From Centroberyx gerrardi (lineage: Eukaryota; Chordata; Actinopteri; Beryciformes; Berycidae), in NCBI RefSeq assembly GCF_048128805.1, contig NC_136016.1, positions 6,770,501 to 6,834,500 of the forward strand: a DNA stretch of 64,000 bases. Direction: 5' to 3'. Below are positions 1-15,000 of this stretch, in pieces. The position numbers and the translations under genes are program-made. Below the pieces are notes generated by a model that did not search any database, was not told where the DNA came from, and saw only the letters and a program-made list of their open reading frames with translations. Numbering within the stretch: the stretch's first letter is position 1; each line of letters begins with the position of its first letter.

Positions 1-3000
1 GACAGAGCAACTGTCAGCAGGCCACTGAGTGGCGCCTGGCAGGGGGGAGACCTCTCCCGGTGAATGGAAACAGAGAGGAGTTTGGGTGAAGGAATTTGAC
101 CTCTAACAAAGTGGCCTCTCAAAATCCCACAGGGGAAACTACTGTGAACATTCTTGGGCTGGCATTTAGTCAGTGTTGTCTCTGGACAAAGACTGGTACC
201 AGAAATGGACTTACCTGACGAATCTTGTCTCTGACCTCTGTTAGGACCACAGAGAAATCCTGTAGGTGTCTGTTCAAGTACCTTGAGGTGTCCTGATTTT
301 GATAAAAGTGGACAATAGAGCTGGTTAGTAGAAAAGGTGGCATCACCCAGCATTTGCATGCAATTGTGAGATCCTTTTCCATTCTTACCGCTTCGATAAG
401 TGGTTTTCCGGTCAGGAAGCGACGGGCCAGTTGGGTTTGGATCCCTGGCAGGTTGTAACTAATGTCAGTCTCCCTGCCTTTCCTCAAGGTGTAGTGGCAG
501 TGGGCTAACACCAGGGGTAGCAGCTCCCTTTCTGGATGGCACAAGGTTAGCTGGGTCTCTGATATCTCCTCCAATGGAACACTGTATTCACTGGGGAAAT
601 ATCACAGGTAAATAGACAGTCATCTGTAAAATGCCAAAGTCTTAATCATACCAGTAAATTCCATTCAAAGGCCAAATGCCTTAGCAGTTGACACCGGACA
701 AGGCGGACTGACCTGTCTTCTTGGTGACTCAGTTTCCTAGCCTCTCTCACCAAGCTGTTGTGAGTGTTTGACAGGAAATCTACCAGAGTTCGAAGACATG
801 ACCCAGGTCCACGTCGACATGGTGTCAGGAACTCCCCAGAGCTCTCTGGTGTCACCTCTTTCTCACACAGCTTCATGTCCGCACCCAAGTCTGCTGTTAT
901 ATATACAGACACAGGAGCAAGCAAATCAAGGCATGCAGTGAAGGCAGCAGACACCAGATATCTCAAGCACACCACTACACTACATAACTACTCAACATAC
1001 AAACATGCACACGCACACACACACACATATTTACGTTAGAATTAATGTACATGTGCTTACAATTGTTCGCCGCATCCAGTCTGAGGCAATTCCACACCTC
1101 GATGAATCTCTTCACCCTCTCATGCAGTATCTTCTTCTGGTATCCTATCAGGGATAATGAGAAAGGTGTGTTTGTGTGTGTGATGGTGGTGGTGGATTTT
1201 TTCATTACACTTTCATTGGTGGTGTTGTACATTCAATTCAAAATGTGATCTGATGTAAATATACCTGCTGGTATCTGCTGCAACATCTGTGCAATACTCT
1301 GGGGTGTAGTGTCTGATGCCAGGGGAAATACCCTCAAAAGGTCTGACTGTAATGCAGCCAGCTCAGGTAGGTGATGTAACTGTCTCACACACTGTATCTA
1401 GGACAAATACACACACACATATTTCAGGCTAGGGACACAGTAGAAGACTTTTAGAAATCCTACAAATGCATTGCATGACACATATACTGATGGATTTCAC
1501 AGATTCTTTTGTCTCTCAGTTGTAAATATGCTCACACTAGATGATTAGGCAAGGACTGGGTATCACACACAATATAATTGAGATTATGCTGCTGACTCTA
1601 GATACGTCACTGACATCAGGACCTCTAATATTGCAGGAGCATGATCCAATGTGAAATGTATTAATATGTACTGATCTGTACACTTTGTAGTGAGAGTTGG
1701 AGGTGAGTAGGCTTAAAAAATATAATGTTAGCTAGGCTAGCAACTTACATTCATTGTAGGACAGGAGTTCACAAAGTGTTTAATTTCAAGGACCTTAAAT
1801 AAGTATGCATTATATTATAATATCATATATATTTTATCATTAATATAACTTTTTAATATAACATTTCTACCTCACCTCACTATAAACTAGGCTCTCATTG
1901 GCTATTCCACTCTCCACTCTAGGAATGAAACTGTGATCACACACTTCAGGACCCGTCCAGATGTCAGGTTGTAAAAATCGAACATGTTTGATATGATTGG
2001 GGCGGCTTAGATCAGTGTGTGAGTCAAACGGGGTGGTTAAGATTGAATCTGTAAACTCCTCACACTACCAGATAATCTGTTTGGATCATCAGTCCCGACC
2101 AAGCCTCTGATCGGGATTTCCCCTTCCCAATTGTGGGTGCAAATCTGGTGCAAATCGGCCTGATAATCCTCTAGTGTGTCCCCAGACTTACTCATAAATA
2201 GGATTACGATGCATAGACATAGATGAAAACACTGTGGACACATTCTCCAGTACCTTCTTAAGAAACAGGGTAAGCAGGGATAAGGAGGTGCGCCCCTGTG
2301 CCTCTCCCACCAGCTGAGAGAAGCGTTCCACTGTCATCATCTCAGGTAGACTCCAGAAGGAGGATTGATGTGTTGGGCAGTCAGAGGGGAGGGACAACAT
2401 GGGCCCAGGATCCCCATAGAGGAGCTTCATCAGAGGGCTTCCAACAAGCTTATTGTCAGCACTGATTCTCTCCTGGGCTTCAGCCATATTCCTCGCCAAA
2501 TTCTGAGAACATGAATGTTTTTAAAGGTGCAATAATTAGCATTTTTACTGTCCCATAGCACAAAAAGACCATGCTATATCTGTGGGGTTTGATCAATACC
2601 AGCAACTCAATGATTACTACATCAGGTGCTGAGATTTGGGGTTTTCAAAAGTTTTGGAACAAAACCTCCCCACCCATTAGAATTCCAAGACACTCCCAAT
2701 CCCCCCTCCACACACACACACACACACACACCGACTGGCATTTCCAACTGCTCAAGGATGGATGACAGTGCTATGAGTGAGTGATCGGCATTCCAAAAAC
2801 ATTTTGCTCTCAAGCCAAAAAAAGCACATGACAAAGCAGTCTTACTATTGCCGTATTTTGCATGGTGATACGTTACCTCTTCACTGGATGTTTCTGTTGG
2901 ATTGCTGCTCTAATTAGCTAGCTTACTCATCGCAGTTGTGAAAATGTGACTTTATTATTTATGCCAATTACAGGCCACCCTGAGCTGTGCCAGAGACCTT

Positions 3001-6000
3001 TCAATGTTATAGCAATTCCTTGGTCAGGAGGTTGATAAATAAAAGAAGAATAAAAAGAATCACATCTTATTGGTGTTTAAACAATCAATTCACTGTGGTT
3101 TCAAAAAATGTGTATTCCTTACCACAAGTACTGGGTTAATGGCAGAATCACAGGCTAGCTTCTCCCACTGTTCCCGTCCAGGTCTGGAGGACAGGTCAGG
3201 TCTTGCGTGGCGGGAACCTTTACCGTTAACAATCAAGGGATTTACTGTATGTCACATGTTGTTACGCAAAGGAAACAGCAGGCTGAAAATCATTTGAAAG
3301 GTAATATCATCACCTGCAGTAAACTTTACGCAGGTGTTGAGAATCAAATGAACTGTAACTGCCGTGTCGTCCATGTTCTGATCCAGCGTCCGCCCCAGCA
3401 CTTTCATGTCCTTTTCAAGGTGGTTCCACAGGAAGCCAAGAACATCCCGCACGCTGGGGTGAATCATGTTGCTGACTCCCTACAACACAAAAAACAACAC
3501 AGGTGTATTTTTACACACTATTGTTTTCAGTACCAGTGGTGTTAAAACCCTTTTCTTGGTGCAGATTTTGGTGAAGTCTCACCCGGTTATTCCTTATAGC
3601 GCCTTGTAGCATGGCGAGGTGTGTAAGCAGCCGAAGGATGCAGGACTGGGCAGGTGTCATCTGTCTCTCAGGGGCTTCAGACCTCTGCAAAGCCTCTCCT
3701 AATATGTGTCCTGTCCGAGTTTGGTCTCCGAAACTTTACACACATAAGAAGAGACATGATGAAATTTATGGAGTATATCAGACTGAGACAATAATGTCAC
3801 AGAGCAGGTTAATTAACAGGTTAATACCTCTGTTCTGCACGTTGAAATCCAGCGACTGGGGAGTAATTTTGCCCGCCAACTTGTACTCCACAGTCTGGGC
3901 ATCTTGATAAGGTTGTGGGTTTACCACACTATGGGACAGTACAGAAGCATATGATGCATTGTTTGAGTGTTTGTTGCTTTTTTCATTATGTTTAATGTTA
4001 GAAATGCTTGCCAAAGAATGACACAAAAAATAAACTCATACCTCTCCCACAAAGCATGCATGGCCATTGGCACAGTCTGCAAATCATGAATAAGACATTA
4101 CATCCTAAAGCACAATTCATTGGTAAGTGATGACAGATATCTCTTTAACATCTGACACATAACTTTGCGATCCAATCCTTTATAATGTTCGCTACAAGTA
4201 AAATACTCACAATACATCTGTAATTTCTTCTCTTTCAGCCACTGTCTGGCATCACTTGTGTGGTCATCTGGCATGGTTGGCAGGAAGGAGTGCTTGGAGG
4301 CAAGATGAAATTGATTTAATGAGCTACATCCAAAGAAAACAGATTGGAGTATGAGATAGCATGAAGCAGCAAAACCTAAATCAAAGCACAAGATAATAAG
4401 TGTCTTACTGTAACATTCTGAGGTTGGAAGGCGATCTGGTAGAGAGGAACCAGTAGAGAGTTTCCACTGAGGAGCACAGAGTCCACATGGACCAGCAGCT
4501 CCAAGAGGGTGCATGTCTGAGCTGGAAGATCCTGGTCGATGTGGAGAGGGGAGCCCAGTCCGCCTATCTGATTGGATAGAAGTGCAGTGCAGAACTCCCT
4601 CAATTCTGCTGACATGGTGTTTTTCAGGACGCCTTCCAGTCTTCCAGTCTCCTGTACAGCCGCATGTCAAAAACAGAAGGTTAAAGTTACAAACACCTCA
4701 GAGTCAATATCTGATGTCAGTATCTGAGCAATATGACACAATGGAAATTAGATGTCAAATATGGTGACCTGTGGAGAGGGGCGCATGTTGAGGTCAGATG
4801 ATTTATAACGGCAGGTGACTTGTCTAAACAGGGCCAGGGCTAGCAGAACATGGGTAGCAGCCTTAGAACCTCTCAGCTTCTACAGAGAAGATATAAAACA
4901 ATGGAGACATAAAGCAGGAGTACAGTGAATCCTGAAGTTGATCAAGAAACATGAGAAAACATGGGTGCACGATGCTAAGAATTATGCTGCTGCAAAGAAA
5001 TTTGAAAAAGCATGGGGTAATGGATGGATCATATTAAATGTAATAAGTTTCCATTTCTTGATTTGTTTCAAAATTTCACTCACTATGTTAAACTGTGTAT
5101 ATATCATTTGTTAATGTTAAGTGTTTGTATGGACGTATTTGTACAATTAATGCACTTTGACAACAAAATTACTAATTGTCGTTGAATTGATTATTGAGTT
5201 GACTTTATATGAAATTCATTCATTCATTCATTCCACACGCACATTCTTGTTAAAGTATTTTTTTTTACTCTTAGTGTTACCATCTTTTTTAATATGCTAA
5301 ACAAACTAAACCATCTCATTAGAAATGTTGGAGTACTCTACTTGCTGCAGAAATGAGCAGAGTCTCTCTGACCTGTAGTTCTATCACCAGAGGGTCTGAT
5401 CTGTTTTCCAGCAGAACCTGGGCCACAGCATCCCTCAGGGCCCGGTAAGACGGCCCGCAGCACAGGAACCGGTCCACCTCGGCCGGAATCATCCTCTTTG
5501 AGAAAAAAATATTTTGGTGAGTTTACTTTGATTCAAAATACAGGTTTAAGCTCTACCTTGCAGTTATTAGTTTCTGCTTAGACAAGAATGCCTTTTCATC
5601 AGTGAATAAACTGAAGCTAATGGTGCAATGTAATTCCATCTTATGGTTGAATTATGTATTGCAATACATTCTTTGCTTATTAATAGTATCAGTGGATACG
5701 CAGTTGTGATGTTTAGTTGACAAATAGCCAGCAACATGAAATTCTACCTCATACTCAATAAAATCTGGGTTTAAAGCAACATAATATATACATTCAAGAT
5801 ATCAAGATAGCTGTACCTGAAGTCGAAGGACCTCCGAAGGGAAGACCCAGCTCCAGGCAGGACTATTCATCAGGCCCTTGATGCAGTCCATGCCAGCTTG
5901 TCTGTGGAGCGCTCTAAGCAGGTACACCCTGTGCCAGTCATTACCACAGTACTCGCACACCGCCTTTACCTGCTGCAGATACTGATCAGCCTCCATCCCT

Positions 6001-9000
6001 CCATCACCAGCATTTACTGAAGAAACAAAAACATTTGGATACAGTTATTAACTTCCCTTTTTTATTTATTAACTGTACCTGATGAAATTTGATTTGTACA
6101 GTTCTCGTTGTTGTAAAGTCAAACAAAGCTCAGTAATACACACCTTGGACCACGGTTTTCTCCACCATTCGGGCAGCAGTGGCCAGACACAGCCGTAGCC
6201 TGGCTATATTGAGCAGGAACTCTGCTGGGTCTGCTTGTCTGTCTGGGGTCTGTTTCCTGGCTAGCCTGCTCAAGAAACAGACCTCCACTTGCAGCCTCTT
6301 CTGCTCCACTTCTCGCACTTCTGAGCACAACAGAGAGTCCTGAAACAAAACCAATATGCGATCAATAGCAAGTGATGATGCTTTTCTAAACATCCGATGT
6401 TGGGTAGGTCTTTCCAAGGTACAATCCTCTGGCAGATTACCAGTTTAAAGATGATAACGTTACATAAGAAGTCAGCGATGGGCAAGTGAAGTTGGTGTCT
6501 GTTACCTGGAAACAGTTGACAAAGAGCAGGTAGAGTTCAGTGCGGTCTTCTCTGTCTAGAACTTTCTCCTCTAGATTCTTTAGGTAGGTTTGGATGTGGG
6601 CCTTTGCCTGGTCAAAACTGATAGATACACTATTGTTAGAGTACATGCGAATTCTGGAAAAGTGTATGGTTGTGTTTATGTATGTGTGTTGTTTGACTCA
6701 TGCCCATACCTGTATTGCAGCAGCAGTTTAGGCAGTACGGAGCGGACTACAGGACTGTTGTCCACACACTCCAGGAAGGGACTGAGCTCTCTGGTCCTGT
6801 ATACATCTCCTGCATCACACAAGAGAATCAACGGTTGAATGCCTCATCATCACAGTATCATGTAGCATTCAGCTATTATCATACACTAAGCAGTTTTACT
6901 TCTCCCACTGACCGTGAGCAGAAACGAGTAAGGAGAAGAGCAGCTCCACGACTCCCTCTCCTGGCCTCTCCCCCTCAGACAGACAGAACCTGGACACCAC
7001 CTCCAGGAAGAAGGAGTTACAGCAGCTCCTAATGTCTGCTTGCTGCTGAAGCGCTGCCCTGAGGGATGAGAAGCACAGTATTACTGGGGAGGGTAATACT
7101 AATACTAACACATTCTTTAATAAGTAATAGCATTGGATGCTAAGATGCTACCTCTACAATTCTTTGCACTTTGTTTCACAGAATGTTGCTCAGTCAAACA
7201 TTGTTTGATAGAAAACTTCTCACTATTAACTAAGATAGTTTGTTATGGTAACTGTAAGAGTTGAGAGATAGTACCAATTCACCAAGTTAAATAAATGTTA
7301 TTTCTGTCATTTTTTTTAACTCACTTGATGGTGTGAGAGACAGTTGGTTGGAAGTCGGGTGGCAAGTCTGCCCTACATTTAGGGCAAAAATGTCTGTCTG
7401 CCTGAATGCATTGCTGGAGGCAGTGTGAACAAAAGACATGTTCACAGGGCAAGACAGACGGCTCTTTGAGCTCTAACAGGCAAACTGGGCAAGTAATGCC
7501 ATACCTTTGGGGAAAAAACAAAAGAGATGAATTATTTCACTATAAAATAAATACATGTCCAAATAAAGAGATCATGCATACAAGTAGCATCAGTCATCAA
7601 AGTCATAAATATAGTCTTAAAAAAAATGGGTTTTTTTAGAACAAGAGAAGAAACATCTCCCAATATGATATTTTCACTTGTTTCTAATGCAATTAAACTG
7701 AAAACGGTGTTGGAAACAAGTGCTGGAAACTAGTGGAATTATCCACTGGCAGAATTTTTCAGTTCTTTTTAAGAAACATAATATTTTAATACTGAATATG
7801 AGACTACGTGACTTGTTAAGATTGACATTTTTTGCAGTGTATTAGAGTAACTACAGATGTTGGCATAATCTTACATACAAAAATCTGCATTTTACTGAAT
7901 ACAAATGTTCAAAGGCAGTGTCAGACCTTAGGTCCCTGTTACACTCAGCATGATAAGAGTTGAGGATGCGGATCAGCTGCTGCAATGTGTCCACACTCCT
8001 TATATCAGGTGAGCCCTGCATCAGCTGTTGAAAAGACAGAAGAAATTTAACTTACATTCTTCATGCAACACTGGCCCCCCCCTAAACCTCCCACCACTAC
8101 TCGCACTTTACTTTTATTGTTACTGTTCATTTACTGAGAAGTGTATAATAATGCATTATTATCCCTTGCAGTGGTTTTGCTCTTTGCTGTATCTTACCTA
8201 CTCTTATTGTCGTTTCTTGGTCATAACATTATTTTATGCCCATTGCACTTGTTCTTTACAAAGTTGCTTTAATCATAACATGATGAAAACACAGACCCCT
8301 TATGTGCTTCATTCCAAGTACTAACCAAGTAACAAGTCTCTAACCATTTCACTTACATTTTGGAGAAGGTTGCAGTGTTTAAGAGCCAGTTCTTTCAATC
8401 GAGAGTCTCTCTGTTTAACCTCAAACATGACTCGCTGGATGAAAGCTGCTACGACCAGCATCCCATGCCATAGTGACCTGAAAGAGCATGTGAGATTATG
8501 AATAAAACTAGAAACACACTCTCTCTGTCTCAGCTTACAAAGAGTTCTATAAATCTTGCCACATTCATTTTCAGTCCCTACCTGATGGAGTCCAAATGTT
8601 GCAGACAGCCAGGGCTACAGAGGATACTGTATTTCTGACCAAAGGCTCGATCTAGACATGGCTGCAGGAACTCCACTCTGCTCACAAAGGACTCACACTC
8701 TTGCAGGGATGTCACAGTCAGCAGCTTGATTCTCTCAACACAGATACCAAGCGCTAAAATGTCCTCAACCTGTTAAAAATAAAAGATACCATTATACATA
8801 ACCTAGTGCCCAATTCTAAATAAAGAACTATCATTTATGCACTTATGGATATTTAGGTGAATTTGACAGCAAAGTTATATTTTTGCGAAGAATATGCAAA
8901 TTATCTTGGTTATGCATACTAGATGTCTGTGCCACCTGTAAAATATCAATACCATATGGTTTAGCTTTACTAACCCCTTCATATTTCAACAAATACATGC

Positions 9001-12000
9001 AGTTGGCACAAAGATAAAACTCAAGAGGTTTGAGCCAAGCCAAAATGGTATTGGTCTTGATGCTGTTCCATGTCAAAGAACAGTAATTCTCACCATTTCT
9101 GTGGGCTCCCTCTTCGACCCCTGCTGAAAGACATCAGTGGCTAGCTGGGGTTGCAGCAGCAGTATGTGGCAGAGAGTGTCCAGTCTCGGGGCATAATGTT
9201 TGGCAGCAGCCATGACCCAAGCAGGAGAGAGGTCGGATATTGTATTCATGGACTGCTGAAGCTCAGACACACAGCCCAACATTGCCTTGGTGAACACCTG
9301 TGTATAGCAGATGGGGTGAAAAGTCAATGTCAAGCCTATTTGGCTGTTTGCACACTTTGCTTCACCTAAATGTGTAATTCATAAAGTCTATACCCTAAGC
9401 TCATCCTTTGACTTGATCTTCAAAGAAAGCAGCAGAAAGTCTTGTAGGTAGCGTTGGCCATATTCCAGTCGCTCCTCTTGTGAGAGTTTCTGTAAGTAGC
9501 TTCCCAGCCTGCTGTTGTTGAAGGCGCTCACAAACTGAAGAATCCTCTCTGTGCCGTCCTCCTTTGTCACTGTGAGGAACATAAAGGTGAAAGAGACAAA
9601 GATCAGATGTTTATGTGACCTCTTAATGACTACATGCATGAAGTCATTCGAATGAACAAATTATCAGTCCGAGACATACCTGGTATAAATTCAGATTCCT
9701 CCCATAGGCTCTGGAGGTGCATTCTGATGAGCCAGCTGAAGGGGGCAGCACAGGGTTGTCCTTCACCATCCAGCATGAAGAAATGTTGCACTAGTACCTC
9801 CTGATCTAACACACTAGAAATTGGAGGCAAGCAAAATGGTGCCATTTGTTGATTTATATTCAATTTGCTAATGATAGATAATTACAAAAGAAGTAATCCC
9901 CAGTACCTTGAGTTTTGAGGAGGTGTCAGGTCTAAAATCTGTGTGTCTGCCAGAATGTCCAACCACAGCTCTATCAGGCCCTGACTGAGCTTTGCACCGA
10001 AGAGCAGGTCCAGATTGGCATACCTGTCCATAACTTCCACCATGCCAGCCAAGACCGGAGTCACGGTGGACTGAAGACAGCGCCACAGGGTATGCCTGGC
10101 AGATAAACACAAGACAGAAAGCTATACTTAATCAAATCACTGACCATTATAATTTGAAAAATATTCTGAAATGGAAATTCAGGATTAGTGTCAGATGATC
10201 AGTTTTAAGGAAAAAGAACATTCTCTCTAAACTACACTACCAGTCAAAAGTTTGGACACATACATTTTAGAATAACAGACATCAAAACTATGAAATAACA
10301 CAAATGGAATTATGGAGTGACCAAAAAAGTGTTAAACCAATCAAAACTATCTTATATTTTAGATTCTTTAAAGTAGCTTTGAAAAGAAATTCATACATAG
10401 GCATCAACTTTACTATTTATATTTGTCTAAAAAACAAATTTCAAGCATTAAAGCATAAGCTAATATAATAATAATAATAATCAAAATGGCTTTAAGATAA
10501 TGAAAAACATACAACATTCAATCAGGTGTTTCCAAACTTTTGACTGGTAGTGTATATGTCAACGCTTTCAAAAGTTTACCATTTCATCAGAAGGTATTGG
10601 AAATTTTACCTTAGAGTGCCCCCCTCCTGTAGAGCCTGGCGTTTCTTGGCTTCCCTGCTCACCCACTCCCCAGGAGAGCACATCATCTCTTCCCTCTGTG
10701 CCAAAGCCACTGCCAGTCTGCCTAGCAACACCTCCTGGAAGCGAGCTTTAACAGAGATCATCATGTTACCTTTTTATTCTCATAGTAGAGTAGATAGGTA
10801 GTGTGTGGGGATAAATGTATTTTAAAGGGGCATTAAGTAATCTATGACCTCTATTGGCAACCAGTAGAACCTGCAATAACATGGATAGAACTTAATTACT
10901 CCTACACAAGTGTCTAGCACAGCCCCAAGCGATGCTGGCTAGTAATGGACAAAATTAATCAAGTCACAATTCACAACAGACAAGTAAGCTTCCTTATTAG
11001 AGCAGAGATTTAACAGAATTGTCTAGTGAAGAGGTAATATATCTTAGCCATCTTAATATCTTTTAGCCGTCACAACTGAAATGCAATGCCAGTTACTCGC
11101 TTGCAGCACCGTCATTGAGCATTTGAAAAAGTGGTAGGTAAAGTGAGTTGAAAACCTGAAATGCACCTGGCGAAGTGAGTGATTGGTATTGATCAATAAC
11201 CCTATCAAACCCCGCCCATGACTATATTCACCACCTATGTGTCCTTGATCCGTTCCCAGAAGAGTCAGAAGTATGTACATCCGTTGCATGCTCCTTGGTG
11301 TCGAGTCACTCGGATCCCTCAGCAAACCCACAGCTTTTTGGATGCATGACCTCACCAGGGACAGGCTGTGGAGGTGGGCTGTCTCTGCCTGTACAACAAC
11401 ACAATTACAGGATGAATGGTTGAAGATTAAATACAAAAAACTACATTTTGTGTTATACTAACATATATAAAGCTATGTACATAATACAACATCTATTGTA
11501 CTGTACTGCTTATCTACCCTTAGAGTCACACTTGTGTCCACTTCAGAGTCTCTTCTTTTCTTCTCTGTTTCCATTTGTTCTAATGAAGATAAAGAAATGC
11601 TGTTTGTTACAGGAAAACTAGCAGCCTTAAGAACATTGAATACATTCATTTACTGACATTAATATAATATACAACACTTGGAGTCACTGCTCAGAGGGTC
11701 TACAATTTCTACCTGACAGTGCAGGGTAGAGTAGCTTGCTAATGAGAGTTCCACAGAAAACTGACAGGTTCAGGCTCATGTCCTCTGTATCCCTGAGGTC
11801 ATCAATGTGCACTGAGTGCCAGACTCCTTTGACACACAACAAAAAACATGCATTTATTTTTTTTTCAATTCATGTAAAATACAGTAAAGAAGTCATTACA
11901 TTAACAGTGCATTAACTTTGTTCCACTTAATACTCACCTCCTTGGAAACCAATGTATTGAGATCGACTTGGGATCCTGGAAAGCTTGGCAATGAAAACCA

Positions 12001-15000
12001 CACAGCAGGTCTGATCATCCAATGACATCAGGTAATTCATGGTGCAGTATCTAGATACAGATGGAATCATAAACACCCGTAAAACACCTGTAATTACCCT
12101 TTTCTGTATATGTATGTAATCAAATTGCATATCTGGTTAGGAGCCTGACAGTGAGCCCTACTTTGCTGACGCTATGAGCTCGTCACTGCAGTGGGATTCT
12201 TCTAGGTCCATCTGAACTAACAGAATGTGAAGAGACGGGCCAGTATCTTGAAAGAAGCCCCTGAAATATTTAATGTGATAGATTGAGAGAAAGATTAAAA
12301 ACCCAAAAAACTAAATCCATGGTAATATTACTTGATTACAAACAGAGGTAGTGTACCGTATCTTGCCGCAGAAGGAGACCTCAGTATCAAACTGGTGGAG
12401 GGAGAGCAGGAGGATCTTGTCTGTGCGCAGGCCCAGAGCCTGAGCTACTACCTTAACATCTAATCTGGTTAGCAAGCTGGAGAATGTAGTCACCTTGGCA
12501 AAACAAATACAGAAAGGAGACAGTGAAGTCAACAAATAGTTGAGGAATGACCAAAATACAACTTAAACTGTGGTATTGCTTACCTCTAGAAAATTGCTGG
12601 ACTCCTGATGCTTATTCAGGTGAATTTCCAGGAAATCTCTGAGTGAGTGATGATGCTGTTGCTGGAAATACATCCGCTGAAGCCTCTCCCTCTCCTGGTT
12701 TGCCAAGTCTGAATACTTTAGCCTCAGCACAGAGTCAGGGGTGGCACAGTTCAACAAGAAACATTTGGCTGATTCAAAAACCTCTTCTTCCTCATTTTCA
12801 CCAGAAGACACAGCACTGTTTTCTGTCTCCATCTTGTCTTCGTTCTCATCCGGGATATAATTCACTCCTGTGTCATCATTCCATACCTCAGGGGAGACAT
12901 CATCAATCATTCCCACTGACACACTTTTTTGCTCTTTTCCATCATTCTCTATATCCATTGCATCAACCAACTGATTGTCCTCTTCATCAACTACCTCTTT
13001 GTGTCTGCTAGAAGTTGTCTCATGTGTTTCATTTGGTTCAACTTCCTTCATTGACTCCTCTTTTTCATCCTCTTGCTGTAGTGTTACTGCATTGTCCCCT
13101 ATTTTTTGTGCTCTTCTGTCCAGTGCCTGTAACAGAGCACTGGCACAGGAATCACCATGGAAGCCAACAAATATGTCAGACAGTTTGAAATCCCCTGAGG
13201 CCTCACCGGAGAATTCCTCCACCCACTCCTTGAGTTTGTCCAGAACCCTGCATTGCCATGGTGCCAGATCTGTACTCCTGTCTACCCTGTGTTTTTCAAG
13301 CCTATTGATGAGGGGCACTGGAAAGTGTTCATAGACCTTCTTCTGGTCCTCCACTACCACCAGTCTGAAGTTTTTGTGGACACGGCACTTGACTCTGTGG
13401 GAGCCAAGCCCCAGATCAACATATTGCTGTTTACTGAGGTAAACATAGTACTGGTTCAAAGCATCATACAGACTTTCATAAAGATTCTGCATGTTGAGGA
13501 GGATGACAGTACGCCCGGTCTCCATGCATGTTTTCACCCGGTTCACATTTCGGCATATTTGGGCATATTCCTGGTCCTTTGGGAATCCTGAGCCAAACAC
13601 AATTTCAGGGGGTGGATGGTCTTCTTTGGCAAAGATCTGTTGCTGAAGGATATGGAGAGCAGCATTGTTAGTGGTGAGCAAAAGGAGGTAACGGCTTTCT
13701 TGGCTGCTGTCGTGATCAAGATTTTTTTTGACCATTTGCAGGGTGCTTGGCCGTGGAATTTCTGTGAGGTTTTGGGAGACCTCTTGGAAGAATATGACAG
13801 GGTCAAAACCCTCTGGCTGTCCACTGAAGTTACGCAGGATGGCCTCTACCAACTGTCTGTCATCCGGCTCTTGTTGCGAGGATTTGACTGTAGCAAAAAG
13901 CATTTTCACTAGGCTGTAAAAATCCCTGAGACCAAAGAACTGATTCTTTGCTGTCTCCTTACAGATACTCAAGAAGGCCTTAGCCAATGGTGGGAAGAGG
14001 TGTATGATTTTCAGAAGAATTTGGCTGGAGGATGAACAAATTCCTTTGGCAGTTTCCACCAGTTCATTCTCACTGGGATCCCATCTGGATACAAATATTC
14101 CTCTGTTCATCTTTGCTGGGTCAAGAGCCCAGTTGGAGATACCAACAAAGCCAACCTTCATGTGTGGATCTGGCTTGTCGTTGTCAATGCAACCATCCTC
14201 CAAGAGGGGATGAAGGGTCTTCAAGGGCATTTGAGGGGAATCTTCTGCAAGACCTATCTCATCAAGGACCACCACTGACACATACTCGTCCATGTTTTTG
14301 TCCTTCTGAAAACGGGCACAGCTCCTGAACGTCCCTATGATGCCCTCAGGACTTGAGTGAGGACTGCATTGGAAGGAGACCATGTGAACTTGCTTGAGCT
14401 CCTTGAATAGTTCACTGTGGGAGTTCTGACCCTGCATGGCATCAGCAACCACTGTCTTCGCAAGTGACTTAGAGCTGCCTGGCTTGCCAACCAGAAAGAG
14501 TGGGATCCTGAGTTCAATGCAGACCACCATGAGAAACACATTCTCTTTAAGGGCTACATTTTTGGCTATGGTCTCCCTTGTCTCTATGTTCTGCAGGAAG
14601 AATTCTTGACAGGATGAAATCTCTTTTTGCAATGTTTCTGCAGAGCAGAGGGTGTTTGGAAAGTACCTACAGATTGCAGAGAGGTACTCTTCCTTTGACA
14701 CCAGAGATGGGTAGTAGCAGACTCCTACTGCGAGAGCCAAGCACTTCAGTGTCTTCTCAGCCTTGCTGAGATTCTGGCAGTTGGGGAACAAGACATTACT
14801 ATGCTGGTAAAACCAAACTAGCACTTTCATAGACCTCTCCACATCTCTTAGACTCACAAAACTGCATTCATTTTTTCGACTCCGCATATATTCCTGAGAG
14901 GCTGCCAGAACATTTGAAATGATGTTTTCGCAACCAACTGGCAAATCAAGGTTGTCAACTTTCTTCTGAACTATCTGTTTGATGTAGGAAAGTTCAGTTG

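Noticed and set aside
8936..9062. Possible additional rnf213 exon encoding [16 protein letters not shown]..
   Set aside because: It has acceptor- and donor-like ends, but joining it after the preceding exon shifts the frame. Skipping it keeps phase and restores the match to human RNF213.
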